From Euperipatoides rowelli (taxonomy: Eukaryota; Onychophora; Udeonychophora; Euonychophora; Peripatopsidae): DNA of 14,758 nucleotides. Below are positions 8,185 through 14,758 of the stretch, piece after piece. The notes under the pieces were generated by a model. The model did not search any database. It was not told where the DNA came from and saw only the letters and a list, made by a program, of their open reading frames with translations. The DNA lies in the NCBI GenBank assembly GCA_003024985.2, contig PXIH01S0021569.1; one strand, 5' to 3'. How positions within the stretch are numbered: position 1 is the first letter of the stretch; each line of letters opens with the position of its first letter. A program made the translations under genes and the position numbers.

Positions 8185-8544
8185 TCATAATATATATATA
8201 TTTTCAATGCAAGGTAAAAATTTTGCAGAAAATGTCATAGCAATTATGTTGGTGATCATAATTTTTATAATATCCGGAAGAAGACTTTTTTTTTCAGACA
8301 TGTTAAAAGAATCGTCAATTGAGTAATTTATGGAAGAAATAAAAAATGATTTAATGTGAAGGAATGGTGGTCGTGAGGCAATGAGCATGGCCTCCAAACA
8401 TCTTGTTGAAACCTTGGGGGACACAGTGCCGTGGTCTATGGCTATGGGAATTCTTTTGTATACAGATTGACTCTTTGCAGTCGTTTCTGTGAAGAATCCA
8501 CATAGGTATGACCAATTCGGATAGCTGCAGGTGAGAAATCATGG
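8185..8544. other. coding-like island of uncertain strand
   Basis: A G/C-richer patch (about 8340-8530) stands out. On the minus strand one frame is open from about 8542 to 8185, about 118 codons, and contains LCGFFTETTAKSQSVYKRIP and STRCLEAMLIASRPPF. It follows an acceptor-like TTTCTCACCTGCAG ending at 8525. On the plus strand about 36 codons from near 8354 read REAMSMASKHLVETLGDTVP and end at a TGA. The same CTGCAG is then followed by a consensus donor, CAG|GTGAGA, at 8531. The two readings exclude each other as real exons of this DNA. No domain is recognised on either, so this may be a decayed transposon or exon. Confidence 0.25.
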
Positions 8545-9429
8545 TCTTTAAAAGAATGAAAAACAATAATAAATATTATAATTAAGAGAAGAATACAGTG
8601 ATGAAGACATCCAGAATGTACCAAACAAAGAAGAATGTCAAATTGAATTATAAATAAAAAATACAATCGTTTTTTCCTATGAGAGAAACATATTTAAAAA
8701 TAATAATAATAGAAAAGATTTGATAAAATGAAAAAATGAAATGTATAAAGATAAATTAAATAAAAAAACTCCTAAAAAAAATAAGCAACAGCGGATTTAA
8801 AAGAGAAAAAAAAACATTTCATAATCTTAATTGAAACAAAAGATAATTCTGATAATTTCGTATAATGGAGAAGCCATTAAATAGAAGATATATTAGAAGA
8901 AAAAATGGTGGATAACTAAATAATTCTGCATTAGTACAAACTTCAAAAGGCATTTTTTTTTAAATAATGATATTGATATTTTGCTAGTCAAAAAAAAAAA
9001 AAAAAGAAGAAAAAAAAATGATAATTCTTCAGAACAACTAAATACAACATGGCCTGATATGGACTCAATACTGAATAAAGGAAAAATAAGATTAATCTTT
9101 TAAATAAAGATCCAGATAAAGGCTAGATTTTAACACATTAAATACAAAATAATTTTCTCAATTTTAAGAACAACTTTACATCAATCCTAAATATATCAAT
9201 CAATTGTTTCACTATTAGTTTGTTTGTTTTTTTGTACTTTAACGACAACTTTATTACTTTTAACAACAAAAGGACAGTTTGGTATTCAATTATTATAAAT
9301 CTAGAAATCTCAAATCATTACTATAGGTCTTTTCAAATAAAGAAAAATAATAATTAATGGGATCACTTTTGAATTATTCAAATATTGATTTACCTCTAAC
9401 CAACCAAATGGTTCTGAATAAATGAAAAA
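8545..9429. other. A/T-rich non-coding spacer with poly(A) tract
   Basis: No frame or RNA gene is supported. An A run of 16 starts at 8990 and continues as interrupted A/G sequence to about 9018, possibly the tail of an unrecognised retroelement. The right part (about 9300-9430) may be the diverged 3' end of the adjacent minus-strand LINE, but I cannot follow the reading securely. Confidence 0.4.
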
Positions 9430-9545
9430 ATGGCCTTATTGATAATGACGAACTGAATTATCAATTAATTCTTGTAGATTTGCAAGAAATAAACTATTTA
9501 CAAAGTTTTTACCAAACCATTCTCTAATTTGGCCAAATGGCTACA

Positions 9546-9827
9546 TTAGAACATCACATGGTTAATATCCTCTTCTATATTACAATATATAAACTGTGAA
9601 TCAATATTTAGTCCAAATCTCTCGATCAAAAACAATTTAGTGTGGAAAACATTATAAACAACCTTAATTAGGAAGTTTATAGTAGAAGGATTAAAACACT
9701 TTGTATTTACAGATCTTTTTGAAGTGTAATGAATCACATTAAAGTACACATCACCAATAAGAAGACATTTGTTTTGATAAATAGATTGCATGATAAAGTC
9801 CACAAAAAAGGAAATTGCAAACTTCAT
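9546..9827 (-). pseudogene. LINE C-terminal fragment with zf-RVT-like knuckle
   Basis: This 93-codon open frame is the longest intact piece of the minus-strand LINE. Its C-terminal half (INFLIKVVYNVFHTKLFL, then ERFGLNIDSQFIYCNIEEDI, NHVMF) follows the LxxLxxNxLPTKxxLxxxGL...CxxC...EDxxHxxxxC pattern of the zinc-knuckle tail of non-LTR elements. The first Cys is replaced (FIYC instead of CxxC), and a stop follows HVMF where a Lys-Cys or similar would be expected. The apparent Met start is internal to the ancestral polyprotein. It is not an independent gene. Confidence 0.7.
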
Positions 9828-10374
9828 TGGACAACCTTTGGAAGATATCCTTCTAATATTGTCAAAAATAATGGACGCGAGTATGTGTGGGCTGAATAAT
9901 TATCTGGTATTGAATCTGTTGTAAGAATTCACAAAATGATATAACCATGTTATACAAGCATACTTGCTTCTTATTAGCAATTCTATGTAAGCACATGCTT
10001 CCCATAGACTTTGGAAGTTATATAATTTTATTTGACAAGTAAGACCTGTTATCCCCCCTATCCCCAGATAAATCTATTAGCTTTAACTGTGATCTCTGTG
10101 ATAAATTTCTTAGTTAAGATGACATGGTGACAATAATAGTTTAGCTTTGAAAAAAATATATAGATATAGTATCATAATTCCCTGGTATATAGGTAGTTTC
10201 CTATATTTTGGTATTCTAAATTCTTTAAAAAAAGAATTAAAAAAATGTTTCTATAATATTCCTAACTAAAGTTTTAGGGATAGTTGAACCATCCCCTGTA
10301 CTATTTGATTATCATAAGGCCTGAATATTACTGATTTCTGTAAATTTAGTTCTGTGTCTATGTTTGATTTAAAT

Positions 10375-10387
10375 AAATCAAATATTT
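10375..10387. repeat. left target-site duplication of the SINE
   Basis: AAATCAAATATTT at 10375-10387 is repeated exactly at 10668-10680, immediately after the SINE poly(A) tail. A direct repeat of this length flanking an A-tailed element is the hallmark of LINE-mediated retroposition. Confidence 0.85.
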
Positions 10388-10667
10388 GTCCCATCCCTCG
10401 TAGTCCAGTCTGTGGCAATGCAGGTTGAAAGTGAAGGCGAAGACATAATCTGGGATGTTACAGGTTCGCATCCCAGTCGATCCAGTTATGGAACGGTCTT
10501 GCTCCTAGGTCTTAACACCCTGCTGGGTTTTATTAACCAAGTGTCGCTGGCTCACTTAAGAACCTATATTTAATGTATTAATAATTTAAAGTAAAATATA
10601 TGCATTAACATCGAATAAATAAAGTTTACCTGTTGATAGCGGGTAACTTTATTTTTTTTTAAAAAAA
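10388..10667 (+). mobile_element. complete tRNA-derived SINE inserted in the LINE
   Basis: An element of about 280 bp on the plus strand. The tRNA-like head has an A-box-like TGGCAATGCAG (10413-10423) and a B box GGTTCGCATCC (10463-10473), each one mismatch from consensus. The body (about 10475-10615) is unrelated to any tRNA I know. The 3' end carries an imperfect inverted repeat, AAAGTTTACC / GGGTAACTTT (10621-10650), then a T run and an A run. Perfect 13-bp duplications flank it. The flanking minus-strand LINE reading resumes across the insertion, so this SINE is younger than the LINE copy. RNA polymerase III would transcribe the source element, and mobilisation needs a partner LINE in trans. 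I cannot name the family. Confidence 0.8.
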
Positions 10668-10680
10668 AAATCAAATATTT
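10668..10680. repeat. right target-site duplication of the SINE
   Basis: Exact second copy of AAATCAAATATTT, at the end of the A tail. Because the tail is A-rich, the true duplication may begin at a slightly different base. Confidence 0.85.
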
Positions 10681-11005
10681 TAATTATTTAATTTGCCTGA
10701 GATACATCCTCAATAAATATGACCACATCATCGAGAAATACTATTGCATCAACATAAAAATTTAAAGGCTACATATTAAAGCCTAATTTCAAATTATCAA
10801 TGTCTATCAATAAAATGCATAAAATCATGGCTGATAATGATGACCCCTGAGATATACCAGTATTTAAAGGTATAGGTTCTAGTGTTATATTACCAAATTA
10901 TGGAATAATGGTTTTATTTACAATATAGTTAATGAGGGCAATATTCATATTAGAAGACCCATAATATTAGGCATATACTTCCCAATTTAAAGTGCTTCTT
11001 GTCTA

Positions 11006-11538
11006 CAAAAAAATGTTTTTTTTTTTTTTTGGTTTTTTTTTTCAGTAAAACTAAGTGATGTAAACAATACTTTTAGAAAATATATTCGGCCATTTCTGTA
11101 TAGATAAAAAGAGTAAAACTCCTAAATCAATTGGTCATCCCAAAATTCATCTACTATTATATGCCTTTTACTATATTCACTAGAGTTGTAAATAAGTTGC
11201 AGAAAAAAATACATTTAACTAATACAGCTTTCTATTTAACATAATCTTTAAGAAACCAATTAATGAGGAAATGGATAATATTATATGAAAAGTAAGGAAG
11301 ATAACGAGACGAAATGATAAAATAATTTTAGTGAATATTTTGTAAAATACAGAAATAAGAAAATTAATTTGGAAAATGTAGAACACATTTTCAGAAATTT
11401 TCCATTAATAAACAATTAATAAATAATAAATAATAAATTCCTGGTGATCTGCGACTTGAAACACGGCTTCCAGTGGGTTTGAACATTGAATATAATATAG
11501 ACTATCTAGGTTGGTTTTTCGAACTCATGTAAAGCTGA
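11006..11538. other. A/T-rich non-coding spacer
   Basis: T-rich tracts at about 11018-11042 abut the LINE RT fragment. Beyond them no reading frame, tRNA or mobile-element protein is recognised on either strand. The piece at about 11440-11520 is slightly less A/T-rich but unassigned. Confidence 0.4.
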
Positions 11539-11700
11539 GAATGCACTTTTTCATTTTAGTATGCACTGGATTTTTTTTTAGTACACACTAGAGATTTGTT
11601 GAGTACACACTGGGGATATTTTGAGTAGGCACTGGAGGTTATTGTGTATGCACTGGTTTTTTTTAGTTTGCACTGTGGGCTTTTGTGTATGCACTCGGAT
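11539..11700. repeat. ~21-bp degenerate tandem repeat, about 8 units
   Basis: The unit approximates GTATGCACTGGATTTTTTTTA. Starts lie near 11539, 11559, 11581, 11603, 11625, 11645, 11666 and 11687, spaced 20-22 bases. The core alternates between GTATGCACTGG and GTACACACTGG. Two overlapping frames (11578-11787 minus and 11621-11914 plus) cross it but show only repeat-derived peptides, so I do not call them genes. Confidence 0.85.
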
Positions 11701-12147
11701 ATTGTCAATATTGTCGCTGCCGAAGTATGAGGGTATCAAGCTTAGGTTACTTGAAATTAAAAGAGGAATCAGAAGAACCACCCACAAATCCTCCCTTCAT
11801 CCAAAACCCTCTAAATATACAGTTATCGTTCTCTTAATGTGCTGTAGTAATATTGAAATCGTAGCGCCATGTTGCCCTGTATATAAAAAAAAGTTTCCCA
11901 TATATACCGTCTAAGACTCATCTGGATTTAGTTTGGTGATAGATCGTTAATTTATTTAAAAAACTACAGAAATAAATGTTTCCTTGTTTTTAAAATTAAG
12001 TTTATACTATTATTTTCTATATAATTACACTAATTCTAACTTGTATATTCTGTCTATATTATATTTATGCAAGTTTTCACCTTCTCTAATTTTATATACA
12101 TAATTCTCTATTTAAAATCATATAGGCATCACAATAAGGAAATAATT
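11701..12147. other. non-coding spacer
   Basis: The first 200 bases are moderately G/C-richer than the flanks but show no domain-bearing frame; the remainder is A/T-rich. No RNA gene or repeat is recognised. Confidence 0.4.
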
Positions 12148-12167
12148 TCATATTGTACATTGCTTAC

Positions 12168-12257
12168 CACTTGCCCAGACGAAAAATAGTTCATCTTCGG
12201 GAAGGTATCCAGCAGGGCAGGTAGCAGGTATCGTATGCATTTGGTCATGGTATGAGG
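12168..12257 (-). other. candidate internal exon of an unidentified minus-strand gene
   Basis: On the minus strand a 90-base segment is bounded by an AG acceptor (ATTATAG, at 12259-12258) and a strong donor GTAAGC (12167-12162). A TACTAAG branch-like motif lies about 40 bases upstream. The reading is open, encodes SYHDQMHTIPATCPAGYLPE followed by DELFFVWAS, and is more G/C-rich than its surroundings. Both boundaries fall in phase 1, so the exon is symmetric. No polypyrimidine tract is obvious, and I recognise no domain. If real, it belongs to a gene whose other exons lie outside the window or in parts I could not identify. Confidence 0.3.
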
Positions 12258-12700
12258 CTATAATATTATATGTATAGTGTATGGGCCTCTTAGTAATGGA
12301 TAAGAGGTCTATACTTTGTAAACATAAGCTCATATCATCTGGTTTAGATCAAATGAGGTGAGGGCTAATCCTGCAGTTTTCACCTTTTTCTTGTTATACA
12401 CATGAACCTTTTGTCATGGTAGTAGTCCTTTAGTTCATTGTCCCAATATCTGAGACTTTTCAGAAAGTTTACATAGTTATGCACCATATTCTCCTAATTC
12501 TCCATAACTCTGTTGAAATCACGTTAATCCTTTGTTAATTGGTTAAACCATGGGTTCTTAGCTCTAAGAGCTATAAAATTAGCTCTGTTATTTATTAATT
12601 TTCTTTTTATAAATCTTTTTTTTTTTATAATTTTTTTTTAAATTTGAATTTTGGGGATTTTAATTTAAAAAAAACTATCAACAGTTTTACACCCAACACA
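12258..12700. other. A/T-rich non-coding spacer
   Basis: No gene is supported. T-rich tracts at about 12600-12660 sit just beyond the 3' end of the minus-strand LINE and read as A-rich on its sense strand, so they may be what remains of its tail. Confidence 0.4.
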
Positions 12701-12704
12701 ATAC

Positions 12705-12837
12705 TTAACTAGTTAAACCCTCAATAAACTCCTTAACATGCTTAAAAAAATCAACAGACCTAGCTAGCTTTCCTACTTATTTTTTTGTCAATCTATTCCA
12801 AAATAAAAACAAACCAATTAGAAAAATTCAAACTAAC
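12705..12837 (-). pseudogene. second, diverged copy of the CR1-like LINE C-terminal coding end
   Basis: On the minus strand this 133-base segment reads as VSLNFSNWFVF, then after a one-base insertion FWNRLTKK, a stop, VGKLARSVDFFKHVKEFIEG and LTS, ending at TAA 12707-12705. It is collinear with the C-terminal end at 12991-12857 (VALKVFSNRIVS, then FWNGLPDNFVESKSVESFKL). The last 32 codon positions align without gaps, counting the stop in this copy. It is a partial tandem duplication or the end of a second, otherwise lost, copy. Confidence 0.75.
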
Positions 12838-13366
12838 ATATATTTATATGGTTAAACTAAACAATACTTAAACTATCCATAAATTCTTCTAACCTAAGCT
12901 TAAAAGATTCAACTGACTTAGATTCTACAAAATTATCTGGTAAACCATTCCAAAATGATACAATTCTGTTTGAAAAAACTTTTAATGCAACAATAGTCTA
13001 GATCCATTAATGCATAACTTGAATTTAAGTCCCCTAGTTCTACAATCTTCATTAAATTTAAAACATGTAATAATAGATATCTACCATTAGATTAATTATT
13101 TTGAAAATTGAATCATATCTCCCCTAAGCCTACATTTTTCTAAAGTGTATAACTTTAATGTTTTAAGCCTATCCAAATATGATAATTTACCAATGCCTAA
13201 TATTAACTTAATATCCCTTCTCTGTACTTTCTCCAATAAATCTATATATTTCCTATAGTATGGAGACCACAATTGAACACATTACTCCAAATGTGGCCTT
13301 ACCAATGATTTATATAAGAATAAAGTAATCCCAGAATCCCAATATTCAATAATTCTTTTAACATGC

Positions 13367-13588
13367 CTAACATTCTATTAGCCTTTTTACTTGCTTCAAC
13401 ACACGTTTTCTAGGCGTACAAGATTCATGAATCATAGCACCCAAATCCCTTGCATCCTCAATCTCAATAGTCTCACTATCACCATTTTTGTATTTAAACT
13501 TAGTATTTCTACCAAAATTAACTATTTGACAATTAGCTACATAAAAATCCATCTGCCAAAGCTTAGCCCAGTTACTTAATTTAGCCAA
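13367..13588 (-). pseudogene. LINE RT thumb-region fragment
   Basis: A 73-codon piece of the same CR1-like element, downstream of FADD. It reads LSNWAKLWQMDFYVANCQIV, then FKYKNGDSETIEIEDARDLG and AMIHESCTPRKRV, matching the CR1 pattern W(a)xxWqMxFnxxKCxxxxxG...ExxRDLGvxxxxxLkpskh. Cys-for-Lys-type substitutions and a terminal stop indicate decay. Confidence 0.88.
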
Positions 13589-13701
13589 GTCACTTGTATC
13601 AATAACTCCTCTTCAATACTATTAACTCTATCTACTAATTTAGTGTCATCAGCAAATTTACTTATTTTACTTATAATATTAATAGCCAGATCAATAAATA
13701 T

Positions 13702-13944
13702 TTAAACAAGCAAAGGTCCTAAAACTGACCCCTGTAGAATCCCACTTGACACTTCTTTCCAACTAGAAAATTTACCATTAATAATTACTCTCTGTTTTCT
13801 TTCACTTAACCAATTTTTAATCCAATTTAATACATTTCCATAAATACGTTTACTTTTAATTTTAGCTACTAATCTACCATGAGCTACATTATTAAAAGCT
13901 TTTTGTAAATCTAAGAAAATTAACATCAACAGTATTACCTTCAA
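13702..13944 (-). pseudogene. LINE RT fragment with motifs A and B
   Basis: This 80-codon open piece of the CR1-like reverse transcriptase contains FLDLQKAFNNVAHGRL, where Asp is the first catalytic aspartate of the polymerase palm. It also contains WIKNWLSERKQRVIINGKFS and SSGILQGSVLGPLLV, the template-grip motif. The frame breaks right after LLV, and FADD follows in another frame. Not an independent gene. Confidence 0.9.
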
Positions 13945-14033
13945 CTAGTAATTTCATCATAAAATTTTAAAAGATTAGTCAGACATGATCTTTTACTCCT
14001 AAATCATTCTGTGAAATACTGAACAAAGCATTC

Positions 14034-14219
14034 CTATAAAAGTAATCTGTAAATCAAATCCTTTATAATAGATTTGAACAACTTACCTACTAGATAAGTT
14101 TCCCTATAATGGCAAGGATCACTCTTAAAATCTTTCTTAAAAAGTGGCACCACATTAGCAACTCTCCCTTCCTCAGGAACAAATCCAGTCTCAATTAAAG
14201 ATGAAAAAAAAAATATCAA
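14034..14219 (-). pseudogene. LINE RT N-terminal fragment
   Basis: A 61-codon piece of the CR1-like element. It reads SSLIETGFVPEEGRVANVVP, then LFKKDFKSDPCHYRETYLVG and KLFKSIIKDLI, matching the region before RT motif A (xxtGxvPxxWrxAxVxPlfKKGxxxdpxnYRPvSLtsvxxKllExiixxxi). Trp is replaced by Gly after the PEE, and the PVSL core is degraded. Confidence 0.88.
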
Positions 14220-14524
14220 CTATGTTCAACTATTTGAAACGAACGAACTTCCTTCAACACTCTAGGACAAATATTATCAGACCCAGGAGATTTACTACAT
14301 TTCATTTTTTCTATCATCCTTATAATACTACTACTATGAATTTAATCATATCAAAACTTGAATATTTATCAGATAAAACTAAATTTCTCTCAAGACTATT
14401 ACTATTTTCCTTGGTATAAACAGATGCAAAATATTTATTTAAAATCCTCAGCCACATCCAAATCTTCACTAATAAACTATTTTTCCTTAATCTTTTAAAA
14501 GCCCTATTTGTTCTTTAATCTAAT

Positions 14525-14758
14525 GCTTACTTATAATATACAAGAAAATTAACATACTATCCAGTGTATCCACGATAATATTACCATCTGGTCAGAGGAA
14601 AACTCCTCACGATTTTTAGCATATGAAAATGTAGATGTGTCGTAGTTTTTAATGCAAGGAATACATGATTGTTATTTTTCATTTCAGTGAGATTCATATG
14701 AAGAACAAGATAGAAAGTTTTAGCTTCCCAAATAGTAAAGTTAATAATTTATTGTATA
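14525..14758. other. A/T-rich sequence beyond the LINE 5' truncation point
   Basis: No endonuclease-domain residues of the LINE are recognisable here on the minus strand, nor any other gene or repeat, consistent with the element ending near 14520. Confidence 0.45.

Larger units (their letters stand above)
9430..11005 (-). mobile_element. decayed non-LTR retrotransposon (RT plus zinc-knuckle C-terminus), interrupted by a SINE
   Basis: Read on the minus strand, ordered pieces of a LINE polyprotein appear. A VDKK...LNWE segment (about 11003-10978) resembles the RT region around the first catalytic Asp. It is followed by NTGISQGSSLSAM (about 10858-10820), FYVDAIVFLDDVVIFIEDVS (10743-10685, the YxDD region) and, beyond the inserted SINE, ELNLQKS (about 10350-10330). 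Thumb-like text follows, then the 93-codon frame at 9827-9546 ending in CNIEEDINHVMF. A final IREWFGKNFVNSLF stretch lies in another frame (about 9528-9480). The first zinc-knuckle Cys is lost. Several stops and frameshifts make it non-functional, and no endonuclease domain is present in the window. Clade is uncertain; a Tx1/L1-type or related element with a zf-RVT tail is plausible. Confidence 0.75.
12857..14520 (-). mobile_element. 5'-truncated, degenerate CR1/Jockey-like LINE (reverse transcriptase region)
   Basis: On the minus strand, pieces of a CR1-type ORF2 occur in the expected order, spread over several frames. They are IKEQIGLLKD (near 14515), NKYFASVYTKEN (near 14430), KSPGSDNICPRVLKEV (about 14294-14247), VANVVPLFKK...GKLFKSIIKDLI (within 14219-14034), LDLQKAF...WIKNWLSERKQRV (13944-13702, RT motif A), SSGILQGSVLGPLLV (motif B) and KFADDTK (FADD catalytic motif at 13656-13645). 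After these come SNWAKLWQM...DARDLGAMIHES (13588-13367), YKSLVRPHLE, LEKVQRR and the C-terminal WNGLPDNFVESKSVESFKLR ending at TAG 12859-12857. At least five frameshifts and several stops make it inactive. The endonuclease domain is absent because the copy is 5'-truncated near 14520. Confidence 0.92.

Noticed and set aside
8123-8326. 67-codon plus-strand frame with hydrophobic stretch
   Set aside because: Hydrophobicity follows from A/T-rich codons; it overlaps the minus-strand reading and lacks any motif.
8442-8666. 74-codon minus-strand frame
   Set aside because: It overlaps the unassigned island in a different frame; its N-terminal half is a translation of A/T-rich sequence without domain features.
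9785-9860. RT motif B (RQGCPLS-like) in SSKGCPMKFAISFF
   Set aside because: At first glance it resembles the template-grip motif, but the true motif B and YxDD region of this LINE lie upstream at 10858-10685, so this belongs to the region between thumb and zinc knuckle.
11578-11914. Overlapping frames on both strands across the 21-bp repeat
   Set aside because: Peptides are repetitive products of the tandem repeat, with no independent coding evidence.
13391-13579. 62-codon plus-strand frame
   Set aside because: It is antisense to the LINE RT thumb region, which is clearly coded on the minus strand.
14201-14419. 72-codon plus-strand frame
   Set aside because: Antisense to the LINE RT N-terminal region (KSPGSDNICPRVLKEV on the minus strand).
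1-14758. CRISPR array, prophage, operon or bacterial mobile element
   Set aside because: No regularly spaced identical repeats with unique spacers, no bacterial gene packing and no ribosome-binding-site pattern; all large repeats are minisatellites or eukaryotic retroelements.

Overview
This is a strongly A+T-rich, gene-poor stretch of a eukaryotic genome, most likely an invertebrate animal. The evidence is three unrelated non-LTR retrotransposon (LINE) remnants, tRNA-derived SINE-like elements with RNA polymerase III A and B boxes, degenerate minisatellites, splice-signal-like motifs, and no operon-like gene packing. I cannot name the species.

Left end (1-2318): the only convincing host protein-coding locus lies on the + strand. 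A 207-codon coiled-coil frame (268-891) is followed at once, in a different frame, by 51 more coiled-coil codons (900-1052) that run into a 421-codon ankyrin-repeat frame (1053-2318). A coiled-coil repeat of about 50 residues continues across the break. I therefore read this as one coiled-coil/ankyrin gene split by a small indel (or an undetected intron or assembly error), not two genes.

Middle (2319-9430): mostly A/T-rich non-coding DNA. It holds a short plus-strand LINE C-terminus remnant with a CxxC-HxxxxC zinc knuckle (2647-2832), a minus-strand tRNA-derived SINE-like element (about 3379-3565), a plus-strand tRNA-like head (about 4541-4625), and a minisatellite of about 17 units of ~78 bp (about 4690-6090). 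The minisatellite contains a recent 236-bp higher-order duplication. Two coding-like islands of unknown identity lie at 7517-7714 and 8185-8544.

Right end (9430-14758): two decayed LINEs on the minus strand. The first (about 9430-11005) keeps recognisable reverse transcriptase and C-terminal zinc-knuckle segments. A full-length SINE (10388-10667) with a perfect 13-bp target-site duplication interrupts it, and the LINE reading resumes on the far side. The second (about 12705-14520) is a 5'-truncated, multiply frameshifted CR1/Jockey-like element whose C-terminal coding end is present twice in tandem. Between them lie a ~21-bp tandem repeat (11539-11700) and a possible orphan exon of a minus-strand host gene (12168-12257).

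The mobile elements appear inactive. No cooperating gene cluster is visible. The features most worth follow-up are the split coiled-coil/ankyrin gene, the SINE-in-LINE nest and the duplicated LINE terminus.
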